Source: an uncultured Eubacteriales bacterium (lineage in GTDB: Bacteria > Bacillota > Clostridia > Oscillospirales > Acutalibacteraceae). From it: a stretch of 64,000 nt of DNA. The notes beneath the pieces are model-generated. The model saw only the letters and a list, made by a program, of their open reading frames with translations. It was not told the origin of the DNA and did not search any database. Every line of letters starts with the position of its first letter. The first letter of the stretch is position 1. Below, piece by piece: positions 50,885 through 59,744 of this stretch. The translations under genes were made by a program, and so were the position numbers. Location of the stretch: the NCBI GenBank assembly GCA_934457095.1, contig CAKSHJ010000007.1:11463-75462 (forward strand), read 5' to 3'.

Positions 50885-51586
50885 ATGCCAAGAAAGTTAT
50901 TTGACCACGAGCTGGAGGAATTGGTAAGAGAAATGACCGATTTGGGCAACACGGTGGACGATCGGTTTGAAAAAACCATTGCGTGTTTGCATACGGTAGA
51001 CATGGAAAAAGCAAAATATGTGGCCGAGCACGACCACGAAATTGACCGCAAGGAGCATAAAATCGAAATCTTGTGCCTGAATTTAATTGCTTTGCAGCAG
51101 CCCATTGCAAAGGATTTGCGCATGATTGCCGCCTGCCTGAAAATTTTAACCGACATTGAACGCGAAGCGGACCAATGCGCCGACGTGTGTGAGATTTTAA
51201 GCACCGGGCAGGTGTACGGCAACAGCCTGGTTCTCTCCAAAATCATTCAGATGATGGAAGCCGCGCGCGATATGTTCCGCAGAGCGATGGATGTGTTTAT
51301 CAGCCGCAACATTGAAGAGGCCAAAGACATTTGCGCAAGCGACGATTATGTGGATAATCTGTTTTCCAAAATTATTTTGGAAATCAGCAGTACCATCACC
51401 CAAAGCACCAATGTCATGGGCGATGTGGACCTGCTTTTAATCACCAAATATGCCGAGCGCATGGCCGACCATGCAACCAATATCGCCGAATGGGTGATTT
51501 ATATTGAAACCGGAGAGCATCCCGAGCTCAACCGGCATGAGCTCACGGATCCGAATGCCGGGCAGGAGCAGGCTTCCGAGGAATAA
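50885..51586 (+). CDS. phoU: Phosphate signalling protein PhoU
   Basis: A 233-residue protein of two three-helix bundles. Each half carries the metal-binding E/DxxxD pattern (HDHEIDRKEHKIE; SDDYVDNLFSKIILE). PhoU links Pst transport to the PhoR kinase, keeping the Pho response off when phosphate is sufficient. GGAGGGAG precedes the ATG. It is followed by the two-component genes it should control. Confidence 0.95.
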   Translation: MPRKLFDHELEELVREMTDLGNTVDDRFEKTIACLHTVDMEKAKYVAEHDHEIDRKEHKIEILCLNLIALQQPIAKDLRMIAACLKILTDIEREADQCADVCEILSTGQVYGNSLVLSKIIQMMEAARDMFRRAMDVFISRNIEEAKDICASDDYVDNLFSKIILEISSTITQSTNVMGDVDLLLITKYAERMADHATNIAEWVIYIETGEHPELNRHELTDPNAGQEQASEE

Positions 51587-51610
51587 GCGGGCACGAAGGA
51601 GTGAAGGCGT

Positions 51611-52303
51611 ATGGCGTTGGTTTATATTGCGGACGATGAAGAAAATATCTGTAAATTGGTGGCGTTTGGCTTAAGGGACGAGGGGTTTGAAACCGCAACC
51701 TTTACCGACGGCAATACCTTATTGCAGGCAATGGAAAAACGCCGGCCGGATGCCGTTCTTTTAGACTGGATGATGCCGCCGCCGGATGGACTGACCGTTT
51801 GCCGGTTGCTGCGCAGCAAAGAGGAAACCAAATATATTCCGGTGCTGCTGCTCACCGCGCGCGGTGCCGAGATAGACAAAGTGCTCGGGCTGGAAATGGG
51901 CGCCGACGACTATATTGTAAAGCCGTTCGGCGTAAAAGAGCTTTGCGCCCGCGTGCGCGCCGTGTTGCGCCGCACCGAAAACCGCGCGTTGCCGCCCCAG
52001 GACAAAATAACAAAGGGAGATATTACGGTGGACATTGTGTCGCATACCGTTACCAAAGGTGACAGACCGCTGGAACTCACGGCAAAGGAATTCGACCTTC
52101 TGGTGATGCTTATGCGCAACGCGGGGCGGGTTTTAACAAGAGACGCTTTGCTTGACAAGGTTTGGGGCGTGGGGTATTTCGGCGATACCCGCACAGTAGA
52201 CGTACACGTGCGTTATTTGCGCCAAAAAATAGAGGACAATGCCGATACGCCCAAGCTGCTGCAAACGGTGCGGGGCGTGGGGTACAAATTTATTGCAGAA
52301 TAG
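51611..52303 (+). CDS. phoP: PhoP-type response regulator
   Basis: A 230-residue OmpR/PhoB-family regulator. Phosphoacceptor Asp52 in VLLDWMMPPPDG, Lys in DDYIVKPFGVKEL, and a winged-helix domain (LELTAKEFDLLVMLMRNAG ... TVDVHVRYLRQKIE). It is expected to bind the Pho box before pstS and so control its own operon. AAGGAG precedes the ATG. Confidence 0.93.
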   Translation: MALVYIADDEENICKLVAFGLRDEGFETATFTDGNTLLQAMEKRRPDAVLLDWMMPPPDGLTVCRLLRSKEETKYIPVLLLTARGAEIDKVLGLEMGADDYIVKPFGVKELCARVRAVLRRTENRALPPQDKITKGDITVDIVSHTVTKGDRPLELTAKEFDLLVMLMRNAGRVLTRDALLDKVWGVGYFGDTRTVDVHVRYLRQKIEDNADTPKLLQTVRGVGYKFIAE

Positions 52304-52315
52304 GAGAGTCCGGTT

Positions 52316-53728
52316 ATGAAAAAACGCTTCATGGTATTTACAGCGGTGGCCATCATAGCCGGTTTTTTTGCTGTGTTTTCCCTGGCGGCGGGTTTGGTGC
52401 AAAGGCAGTTTCAGTCGGTTTTGCCAAGCCAAAGCATGGGTCGTGCGGCGGCGCTTGTCTGGGTATACGCAATGGCGGCAAGCGCCGCATGCAGCGTTGC
52501 CGTAATTCTGGCAATCTGGTTGATTTTTCGGCAAATGGCAAAGCCGCTGAAAAAACTCTCGGATGCTTCTTTCAGGCTGGCGCAGGGAGATTACACCGTG
52601 CGGGTAGAAAATGCCGCGGCCGACGAAATAGGTAATTTGGCGCGCACTTTTAATGTAATGGCCGACAATACGCAGCGCGCCATTGACGAAATGAGCAGCA
52701 AGCAGCTGCGATTAGAGGGCGTTTTGCAGGGCATGAACGACGGCGTGCTGGCGGTAAACGGCCAAAATCAAATTTTATTTTTAAACGAGAGCGCAAGGCA
52801 AATGCTCGGGGTGGCAACGCTGCAAACGGGCAAGCCTTTTGAGGGCAGCTTGCTGGTGAGCAAAATCCACGGTTTTATGAAGCGCGCGCTGGAGCAGAAT
52901 TGCGAGATAAAAGAAACCGTAGCGTGTTCGCCGGGGCTTGCGGGCGAGCGTATCTTAACCGTCTATGCCGCCCCCATCCCCAACGATAAGCAATCCTCCG
53001 TGCTGGCGGTAATCGCCGATGTGACCCATATCAGCAAGCTGGAGGCGCTGCGCAGCGAATTTGTTGCCAATGTGACCCACGAACTGAAAACGCCTTTAAC
53101 AGCAATCCGGGGCAGCATAGAGTTGCTCAAAACCGCAGACAGAGACGAAGAAACGCGCCGCTATTTTTACGATGTGCTGGATATTGAAGCGGAACGGCTG
53201 CACCATTTAATAGACGATATGCTGGCGCTGTCTCAAATTGAAAACGCAAAGCCCGAGGCCGACCAAAGGTGCGACGTGGCCGAGCAGGTAACGGAAACCG
53301 TAGCAAGATTGCGCCCCATTGCGGAAAAGGAGCATATTACGCTGCAAATCCATATGCAGCGGGGCGTATATGTAGCGTGTTCGCCAACAAGACTGCAGCA
53401 GATGTTGTGGAATTTAATTGAAAATGCCATTAAATATAATAAGCCGTCCGGTTCGGTGCAGGTGACAGTGGAGGAATCTCGGCAAATGGCGGTCATCCGC
53501 ATTCAGGATACGGGCATCGGAATTGAGGAGGAGCACTTTGGCCGGCTGTTTGAGCGCTTTTACCGCGTGGATGCCAGTCGTTCCCGCGCTATTGGCGGTA
53601 CGGGCTTGGGGCTTTCTATTGTCAAGCATCTGGCGGCGCTGTACGGCGGAGAAGTGAGCGTGGAAAGCACGCCTGGGCAGGGTACGGTTTTTACGGTGCG
53701 TTTGCCGGTAATGCTGCCAAAACAATAA
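52316..53728 (+). CDS. phoR: PhoR-type sensor histidine kinase
   Basis: A 470-residue kinase: membrane helices at about 7-27 and 45-70 with only a short outside loop, HAMP (about 72-125), PAS domain (about 130-240, GMNDGVLAVNGQNQILFLNE), phosphoacceptor His255 in NVTHELKTPLTAIRGS, and HATPase with NLIENAIKYN, DTGIGI and GGTGLGLSIVKHL. The short extracytoplasmic loop fits sensing through PstSCAB-PhoU rather than direct ligand binding. Starts 12 bases after phoP. Confidence 0.92.
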   Translation: MKKRFMVFTAVAIIAGFFAVFSLAAGLVQRQFQSVLPSQSMGRAAALVWVYAMAASAACSVAVILAIWLIFRQMAKPLKKLSDASFRLAQGDYTVRVENAAADEIGNLARTFNVMADNTQRAIDEMSSKQLRLEGVLQGMNDGVLAVNGQNQILFLNESARQMLGVATLQTGKPFEGSLLVSKIHGFMKRALEQNCEIKETVACSPGLAGERILTVYAAPIPNDKQSSVLAVIADVTHISKLEALRSEFVANVTHELKTPLTAIRGSIELLKTADRDEETRRYFYDVLDIEAERLHHLIDDMLALSQIENAKPEADQRCDVAEQVTETVARLRPIAEKEHITLQIHMQRGVYVACSPTRLQQMLWNLIENAIKYNKPSGSVQVTVEESRQMAVIRIQDTGIGIEEEHFGRLFERFYRVDASRSRAIGGTGLGLSIVKHLAALYGGEVSVESTPGQGTVFTVRLPVMLPKQ

Positions 53729-53790
53729 ACAAAAAGTTGCGGTGAAAATGAGAGATAGTTTTTGTTTGTTTACTGTTAGTATAAATCTTA

Positions 53791-53819
53791 TTGAATAATT
53801 GCGTGGATTGTGTTAAAAT
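53791..53819 (+). promoter_or_regulatory. Promoter of the Big2-domain protein gene
   Basis: TTGAAT (53791-53796), 17 bases, TAAAAT (53814-53819); the start codon is 47 bases downstream. Confidence 0.5.
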
Positions 53820-53866
53820 GATACCACTTACAGAAAGGATGCAATTTTTACATTAAGGAGTTTCAT

Positions 53867-54811
53867 ATGGAGAATAATGCAGCATTACCCAAAACGCCTA
53901 AGCCGCAAAAGGATTCGGCGGATTATCATAAGAAGAGAAAAATTGCAATAATGGTTACGGCCATTATATGCGGGATGATTATACTGATTGTAACGCTTTG
54001 TTCTGTTTTTTTAACCGGCGGTCAGCCCGTGCAGGAGCATACTCCGGCAGCAGCCCAAACTCAGAGCGGTTCTGTGGAGGATTCCTTGGGGCAGGAAAGT
54101 TCTAAAAATGGCGGTACTGCTCAAAAACCGGTTTATGTTGACCCTGATTATGATGGCTTGGTAGATGAAGGACAGTTGGCATTGGAGGGCGCATATACCA
54201 ATGGTACAAATAATGCGGGCAATACTACAGACGATGCGGGAGGAAATACGGAATCGGTAGTGGCAGCGGGCAAGGTGACCTTAAGCAATATTGATAAAAA
54301 ACTGCTGGTAGGTAAACAGTTTACGCTTACAGCGACGGTATTGCCCGGCAATACACAGAATAAAACAGTCACCTGGAAAAGCAGTAATGAGAGTGTGGCT
54401 GTGGTAAGAGGCGGTGTAGTAACGGCAAAGATACCGGGGATTGCGGTGATTACTGCAACGACTGACAATGGAAAAACCGCGGCATGTACGGTGACGGTGC
54501 GGGAAAAAACAGCCTATGATGCACCGTATGACAGTCAGGCTATTTATAACGATATGGTAGCGTATGGTCAGGGCAAGGGGTTTACACTGAACACCTCTTT
54601 GACCGTAGATAATGCCGAGTATTTTACGGAGTATACCGGAGACGGCTGGTATGAGGATGCACCGGATTCCCTGTGGAGCAAATGCATCTGGATGATAGAC
54701 AATGCCGAGCAGACGGTGACAGGGCGTACCGGCGGTACCGACGGTCATAGCTTTTTTGTTATTTTAAAGCAGGAGGGCGGTGAATACCGTATTTATGTGT
54801 TGTACGAATAA
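53867..54811 (+). CDS. Membrane-anchored protein with a Big2 (bacterial Ig-like) domain
   Basis: 314 residues. A cytoplasmic basic tail leads to one membrane helix (IMVTAIICGMIILIVTLCSV, about residues 27-52), then a low-complexity Gln/Ser/Thr/Gly linker to about 140. A Big2 domain follows (KLLVGKQFTLTATVLPGNTQ, then WKSSNESVAVV and IAVITATTDNGKTAACTVTV). The last 100 residues (YNDMVAYGQGKGFTLNTSL, YTGDGWYEDAP) resemble extracellular domains of unknown role. AAGGAG precedes the ATG. Probably displayed on the cell surface; function unknown. Confidence 0.75.
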   Translation: MENNAALPKTPKPQKDSADYHKKRKIAIMVTAIICGMIILIVTLCSVFLTGGQPVQEHTPAAAQTQSGSVEDSLGQESSKNGGTAQKPVYVDPDYDGLVDEGQLALEGAYTNGTNNAGNTTDDAGGNTESVVAAGKVTLSNIDKKLLVGKQFTLTATVLPGNTQNKTVTWKSSNESVAVVRGGVVTAKIPGIAVITATTDNGKTAACTVTVREKTAYDAPYDSQAIYNDMVAYGQGKGFTLNTSLTVDNAEYFTEYTGDGWYEDAPDSLWSKCIWMIDNAEQTVTGRTGGTDGHSFFVILKQEGGEYRIYVLYE

Positions 54812-54818
54812 GTGCAAC

Positions 54819-54853
54819 AAAAGACTTTCGGGTGAACTGAAGGTCTTTTTTTG
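54819..54853 (+). terminator. Terminator after the Big2-domain gene
   Basis: AAAGACTTTC pairs with GAAGGTCTTT (one G-T pair) around a 9-base loop, followed by T-run. Confidence 0.85.
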
Positions 54854-54941
54854 GTATTCACCGCATGTATTGCCGCAGTAAAATATGCGCATGTTGCGTT
54901 TGCTGTGGGCATATGCTTAACCGTAACGGAAAGGTGTGGTT

Positions 54942-55526
54942 ATGTTGGTAATATGCGCGGTAAGACCGAAAATCAAACGAGGTGTAATTGCCGTATTAGG
55001 CGTAATCGCCGCCATAGCGGTAGCAGTGATTGTGTATTTTAATTTTAAAGGGCAGGTGGTTTTCACATTGGCGGATACACAGTATTCGGTGCAGGCCGGC
55101 GAAAATGAGCAGCGTATTGCGTTTTTACAGCAATTTGGGTGGCAGGTAAATCAACAGCCGGTTTCGGTAGAGGAAATTTCGATTCCGGAACAATTTAATG
55201 CGGTTTATGAGCGGTATAACGAACTGCAAAAAACGCAGGGGATGGATCTGAGTAAATATGCGGGCAAAACAGTGAAAAAAGCCGTATATCAAATTACAAA
55301 TTACAGTAGGCAGGATACCGTTGTTTATGCAACGCTGCTGATTTACCGGGATAAGGTGATTGGTGGAGATGTAAGCTGTGCGGAATTAAACGGCTTTATG
55401 TATGGTTTTGCAGGTCAGGGTGAAACAACAACGGATTTGCCGGAATCCAACTCGGAGCAGGGGGTGGAGGAGGCTATGGAGCAAATAAGAGGAGAATTTC
55501 CGCCACAGGCTTACCCTACGGATTAG
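54942..55526 (+). CDS. DUF4830 domain protein, membrane-anchored
   Basis: A 194-residue protein with one N-terminal membrane helix (VIAVLGVIAAIAVAVIVYF, about residues 15-34) and an outside DUF4830 domain (ENEQRIAFLQQFGWQVNQQP, DLSKYAGKTVKKAVYQITNY, LLIYRDKVIGGDVSCAELNG). Function unknown; the family is common in Clostridia. I start at the ATG at 54942, after AAAGGTG. It runs in the same direction as the rsuA-type gene 64 bases downstream and may share its transcript. Confidence 0.8.
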   Translation: MLVICAVRPKIKRGVIAVLGVIAAIAVAVIVYFNFKGQVVFTLADTQYSVQAGENEQRIAFLQQFGWQVNQQPVSVEEISIPEQFNAVYERYNELQKTQGMDLSKYAGKTVKKAVYQITNYSRQDTVVYATLLIYRDKVIGGDVSCAELNGFMYGFAGQGETTTDLPESNSEQGVEEAMEQIRGEFPPQAYPTD

Positions 55527-55590
55527 AAAAATTTTGCTTTTATAAAGGTTGTGGTAAAATAAAAGGAAATAACTGTAGGAGAGAGAAGTT

Positions 55591-56328
55591 ATGCAGGAGC
55601 GATTGGACAAAATTTTGGCAGGTCAAAATGCGGGCAGCCGCAAGGAAGTCGGCTTGTTGATTCGCAAGGGAGCAGTGACGGTAAACGGTATCACGGTAAA
55701 AAGACCGGAGACTAAGGTCAATGGTGAAATAGACGCTATTTGTGTAAATGGAGAGCGGCTTTTTTTTGCAAGGCATTTGTATTTGATGATGAATAAGCCG
55801 GCGGGAGTATTGAGTGCTGCAAGAGACGCTCGCATGAAAACAGTACTGGATTTATTGCCTGAGAAATACCGCAGGCGGGGTTTGTTCCCGGCGGGCAGAC
55901 TGGACCGGGATACAACAGGACTGCTGATTATTACCGATGACGGGGATTTTGCACACAGAATGCTAGCGCCGAAAAGTGGTATAGCAAAGGTATATTTGGC
56001 AGGACTGGATTTGCCTGTAACGCCAGAGGATATACAGGCCTTTGCTCAGGGACTTATGCTTGAGGGATTGCAGTGTTTGCCGGCAAAACTGGAGGCATTT
56101 GTACAGCACGGAGAGCCATGGGCAAGGGTTACGGTTTGCGAGGGAAAACACCATCAGGTTAAGCGTATGCTTGCTAAGTGTGGCAAGCGGGTACTGTGTT
56201 TAGAACGTGTGCAAATTGGCAATTTGATTTTAGACAAAGATATGCAAAGAGGGGAAGTTCGTTTATTGAGTGAAGCCGAAATTTTTTCAATTTTTCACAA
56301 TAAAAATGAAAAGAACTGTATGTTGTGA
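55591..56328 (+). CDS. RsuA-family 16S rRNA pseudouridine synthase
   Basis: 245 residues: N-terminal S4 RNA-binding domain (RLDKILAGQNAGSRKEVGLL) and the catalytic domain with GRLDRDTTGLLIITDDG (catalytic Asp) and KYHQV-like GKHHQVKRMLAKCG. Likely target is U516 (E. coli numbering) of 16S rRNA, but close paralogues modify 23S rRNA. GGAGAGAG precedes the ATG. The 3' end forms part of the terminator. Confidence 0.9.
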   Translation: MQERLDKILAGQNAGSRKEVGLLIRKGAVTVNGITVKRPETKVNGEIDAICVNGERLFFARHLYLMMNKPAGVLSAARDARMKTVLDLLPEKYRRRGLFPAGRLDRDTTGLLIITDDGDFAHRMLAPKSGIAKVYLAGLDLPVTPEDIQAFAQGLMLEGLQCLPAKLEAFVQHGEPWARVTVCEGKHHQVKRMLAKCGKRVLCLERVQIGNLILDKDMQRGEVRLLSEAEIFSIFHNKNEKNCML

Positions 56329-56341
56329 CAGTTCTTTTTTT
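56309..56341 (+). terminator. Terminator overlapping the 3' end of the rsuA-type gene
   Basis: AAAAGAACTGT (56309-56319) pairs perfectly with ACAGTTCTTTT (56328-56338). The left arm encodes the last residues of the protein and the stop codon lies in the loop. Confidence 0.9.
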
Positions 56342-56429
56342 AATATACAAAATACACAAAAAAATGAAAAAATAAATCATTCTTATTTTTTGAGAAAATA
56401 AAAAATCAGAAAAATTTATACTAAATAGC

Positions 56430-56458
56430 TTGAAAAAAAGGTAAACTTTGTGTAATAT
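56430..56458 (+). promoter_or_regulatory. Promoter of the PucR-type regulator gene
   Basis: TTGAAA (56430-56435), 17 bases, TAATAT (56453-56458), in a strongly AT-rich stretch (56340-56560). Confidence 0.55.
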
Positions 56459-56563
56459 AAATAATACGAGTGAAAATTGTGCGAAGAAACCTTAATTAAA
56501 CGCTAAAAAATTTCTTGGAAATTATTTTTGGTAATCATTAACAAAAATGGGGGAAAAATTGAG

Positions 56564-57649
56564 ATGTCTAACAGATTATTCCAGAGTGTGATTCACCAGA
56601 TGCGTGACGCCGTCGACAGAACCATCGGCGTTATGGATGAGGCCTCGGTGATTATTGCATGCAGTGAACTTGGTAGAATCGGCGAGGTGAATGAGAGCGT
56701 AACTGCTGAAACAATGGCCTCGACTGAGACTTTTGTGCTGAACGGCTATACTTATAAATCATTTGGCAGCCGCCCAAAACCCGAATTTGCCGTGTTTATT
56801 TCCGGTACCGACGATGAAGCTGTAAAATTTTCTAATTTACTTGCAGTGTCTCTTGGCAGTATTAAGCAGTATTATGATGAAAAATATGACCGTAGCAATT
56901 TTGTTAAAAATGTAATTTTAGACAATATTTTGCCGGGAGATATTTACTTAAAAGCCAGAGAACTGCGCTTTAATATCGATGCAAGTCGGGTATGTATGCT
57001 GATTAAAATTACCAATAAGTCGGATGTTTCCGCTTATGATGTGATTCAGAATTTGTTTCCGGATAAAACCAAGGATTTTATTATCAATATTAATGAAACG
57101 GATATTGCGCTAGTTAAGGAAATTCGCAACGATATTGAGATGAAGGATTTGGATAAGCTTGCAAGTTCGATTGTAGATACGCTTTCCAGCGAATATTACA
57201 TTCATTGTATAATTGGTATTGGTACCATTGTAGACGGCATTAAGGATTTGGCGTGTTCATTTAAAGAGGCGCAGGTTGCAATGGAGGTGGGCAGGGTATT
57301 TGACACCGAAAGAGCCATTGTAAGCTATAATAATTTGGGCATCGCCCGTTTGATTTACCAATTGCCTACCACGCTGTGCGATATGTTTTTAAAAGAGGTA
57401 TTCAGGCGCGGTTCCATTGAGTCTTTGGACAATGAAACGTTGTTTACGATCCAGCGCTTTTTTGAGAATAATTTAAATGTTTCCGAGACTTCTCGCAAGC
57501 TATTTGTACACAGAAATACGCTGGTATACCGCTTAGAGAAAATTAAAAAAATTACCGGGCTTGATTTGCGTGAATTTGAGGACGCTATTATTTTCAAGGT
57601 GGCGCTTATGGTTAAAAAATACCTTTCCTCCAGCTCGGCTAGATTTTAA
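56564..57649 (+). CDS. PucR/CdaR-family transcriptional regulator
   Basis: 361 residues. An N-terminal CdaR-like sensor domain (MRDAVDRTIGVMDEASVIIA), a middle GGDEF-like fold and a C-terminal PucR helix-turn-helix (RFFENNLNVSETSRKLFVHR, then NTLVYRLEKI). Relatives sense sugar diacids or purine-related ligands; the ligand here is unknown. The ATG at 56564 follows GGGGG. It stands alone between its own promoter and a hairpin before ftsE, so a link to cell division genes is only positional. Confidence 0.85.
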   Translation: MSNRLFQSVIHQMRDAVDRTIGVMDEASVIIACSELGRIGEVNESVTAETMASTETFVLNGYTYKSFGSRPKPEFAVFISGTDDEAVKFSNLLAVSLGSIKQYYDEKYDRSNFVKNVILDNILPGDIYLKARELRFNIDASRVCMLIKITNKSDVSAYDVIQNLFPDKTKDFIININETDIALVKEIRNDIEMKDLDKLASSIVDTLSSEYYIHCIIGIGTIVDGIKDLACSFKEAQVAMEVGRVFDTERAIVSYNNLGIARLIYQLPTTLCDMFLKEVFRRGSIESLDNETLFTIQRFFENNLNVSETSRKLFVHRNTLVYRLEKIKKITGLDLREFEDAIIFKVALMVKKYLSSSSARF

Positions 57650-57736
57650 GTCAACTTGTTTTTTGTTTGGCAGGGTTCCTTCAGTTAATAGATTTATTAC
57701 AAAATAATTACAAATATATTCTTTAAAGGAATTATA

Positions 57737-57788
57737 AAACGAATACCCGCTGGTATGATTATAATACTACCAGTGGGTTTTGTCGTTT
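57737..57788 (+). terminator. Long imperfect inverted repeat between pucR-type gene and ftsE
   Basis: ACCCGCTGGTA (57745-57755) pairs with TACCAGTGGGT (57768-57778, one G-T pair); outer AAACGA/TCGTTT arms add to it. The tail TTTTGTCGTTT is only a fair T-tract. A TATAAT hexamer lies in the loop (57760-57765), so a promoter for ftsE here is also possible. Confidence 0.5.
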
Positions 57789-57834
57789 CTTTCAAAACCG
57801 ACTCAAATTTTGTTAGCAATGAGGGGAAATTGGT

Positions 57835-58839
57835 TTGATAGAATTTAAAAATGTCTCTAAGGTGTACCCAAATGGTGCGGTCGCTTTGAAAAATGTAAAT
57901 ATTAAAATACCCAAGGGCGAATTTGTATTTATTGTAGGGTCGTCGGGCGCAGGCAAAAGTACATTTTTAAAATTGATTATGTGCGAGGAAAAGCCCGAAT
58001 TCGGCGATATTATATTCAATGGGCAAAATTTGTCAAATATCAGAAAAAAAGAGGTGCCATATATCCGGCGCAGTATGGGAATCGTGTTTCAGGATTTCCG
58101 CTTGATTGACCATATGACGGTTTATGACAACATAGCTTTTGCTATGCATGTGGTAGGCGCCAGTAACCGAGAGATTAAAAAGCGTGTACCTTATATTTGC
58201 GGTTTGGTAGGTCTTGAAAAGAAAATGAAGTGTAAACCGCATGAAATTTCCGGCGGAGAACAGCAACGTGTGGGTCTTGCAAGAGCATTGGTCAATAACC
58301 CGAAAATCATTGTTGCTGATGAGCCCACCGGCAATGTGGATCCGGATTTGTCGTTTGAGATTGTAGATTTGCTCAGTGAAATTAACCGCAGGGGCACAAC
58401 GGTTTTAATGGTTACACATGAGCATGATTTGGTGCAGCATTTTCACAAACGCGTGATAGAGATTCACGGCGGTGTGGTGGTTGCCGATACCAATGAAAAA
58501 CATAAGCCACAGCCGTATGTAAGAGGAATGACACAGGAAACTAAGCCTAACATAGACCTACCCAAAGAGAAGAAAATTTTGCTGGATAAGGTGCAGAAAG
58601 AAAGTAGTTTTCCGAAAAGCGGACAGCGTTTGGAGGAAAAATACGAGGAAATGATGAAAAAATACGGTGCGCATGCCCGTATGAAGCCGAAAATGATAGC
58701 AAAAAAGATGCAATCGCAGACTAATCCTTCGGGGAAGCCCGTTTATGACAGCGAATTGGAAACGCTGGAGAATACCTTGCTCAGCAGAATAGAAAAGAGT
58801 GAAACCGAGCGTAAGGACAAGGAGGCTGCATCTCGATGA
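57835..58839 (+). CDS. ftsE: Cell division ATP-binding protein FtsE with C-terminal extension
   Basis: 334 residues. Residues 1-219 are a normal FtsE: MIEFKNVSKVYPNGAVALKN, Walker A VGSSGAGKSTFLKLI, FQDFRLIDHMTVYDNIAFAM, signature ISGGEQQRVGLARALV, Walker B IIVADEPTGNVDP. About 115 further residues follow, basic and then coiled-coil-like (LEEKYEEMMKKYGAHARMKP; LETLENTLLSRIEKSETERK). FtsE is normally near 228 residues. The TTG at 57835 follows GAGGGG. FtsEX drives cell-wall hydrolase activation during division or sporulation. Confidence 0.93.
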   Translation: MIEFKNVSKVYPNGAVALKNVNIKIPKGEFVFIVGSSGAGKSTFLKLIMCEEKPEFGDIIFNGQNLSNIRKKEVPYIRRSMGIVFQDFRLIDHMTVYDNIAFAMHVVGASNREIKKRVPYICGLVGLEKKMKCKPHEISGGEQQRVGLARALVNNPKIIVADEPTGNVDPDLSFEIVDLLSEINRRGTTVLMVTHEHDLVQHFHKRVIEIHGGVVVADTNEKHKPQPYVRGMTQETKPNIDLPKEKKILLDKVQKESSFPKSGQRLEEKYEEMMKKYGAHARMKPKMIAKKMQSQTNPSGKPVYDSELETLENTLLSRIEKSETERKDKEAASR

Positions 58840-59744
58840 GAAAGTTAGGCTACTTGTTTAAAGAGGGCGTTAAAAATGCATGGTCTAACCGCACAATGAC
58901 GCTTGCTTCGGTTGCGGTATTGGTTTCTTGTTTGTTATTGACCGGTTCTGCGCTTTTGTTTTCTATCAATTTGGACAAAGCCATGGAGGGCTTTCAGGGA
59001 GGGAACTCCATCCGCGTATTTTTAGACGACGGTCTACCCACGCTGGAGGCCGTAAAAATCGGAGAAGAAATCAAATCGGTAGACAATATTAAGAGCTGTG
59101 AATTCGTTTCCAGAGATGAGGCGGTGCAGCGTATTATGAATAATTTGGGCGGCACGGGAGATATTTTGGCAGGGCTTACCGGTTCGGATAACCCGTTGCC
59201 GGACGCTTTCCAGATTTCCATGCAGGATTTGTCTTTGTATGACGAAACCGAACGGCAAATTTTGAGCATACCCGGCGTGCAGAAGGTCTATGATTATTCC
59301 GCGGTGGCAAGCAAGCTGACAAAACTGGATTTTTTAATGCAAGTGGTTGCCATCAGTGTGGTGACGGTTTTGGGTATTGTTTCGTTGTTTATCATTGCAA
59401 ATACCATTCGCGTTACCATGCATTCGCGGCGTTTGGAAATCAGCATTATGAAGTCGGTGGGTGCAACCAATAGCTTTGTCAGAATTCCGTTTTTAGTTGA
59501 GGGTGCGCTGATTGGCTGTGTTTCGGGGCTGATTGCCAGTGCGTTGGTCAGCATCATTTACAGTTATGTGATGCGGGTCATTTCCGGCGTTATGGCATCA
59601 TTTGCGCCGTTGCCGCTGGGAATGGTGATACCATGGACCGTTTTGGCATTTATAGGAGCGGGTATTTTATTCGGTCTTTTGGGCGGATTGATTTCGATTA
59701 GCAAATATTTGAATAAAGAAGGGAGTAAGGTCGTTGCGTTCTAA
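58836..59744 (+). CDS. ftsX: Cell division permease FtsX
   Basis: 302 residues with four membrane helices: one near the N-terminus (TLASVAVLVSCLLLTGSALL), an extracellular domain (about 45-165, IRVFLDDGLPTLEAVKIGEE) that contacts the hydrolase activator, and three C-terminal helices with TMHSRRLEISIMKSVGATNS. The ATG overlaps the ftsE stop (ATGA). Partner of FtsE and of the coiled-coil hydrolase encoded next. Confidence 0.94.
   Translation: MRKLGYLFKEGVKNAWSNRTMTLASVAVLVSCLLLTGSALLFSINLDKAMEGFQGGNSIRVFLDDGLPTLEAVKIGEEIKSVDNIKSCEFVSRDEAVQRIMNNLGGTGDILAGLTGSDNPLPDAFQISMQDLSLYDETERQILSIPGVQKVYDYSAVASKLTKLDFLMQVVAISVVTVLGIVSLFIIANTIRVTMHSRRLEISIMKSVGATNSFVRIPFLVEGALIGCVSGLIASALVSIIYSYVMRVISGVMASFAPLPLGMVIPWTVLAFIGAGILFGLLGGLISISKYLNKEGSKVVAF

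Noticed and set aside
51349..51357. TGTGGATAA, a perfect DnaA-box sequence
   Set aside because: It lies inside phoU, is single, and one such 9-mer is expected about every 130 kb per strand by chance. No cluster or AT-rich unwinding element accompanies it, so it does not support an origin.
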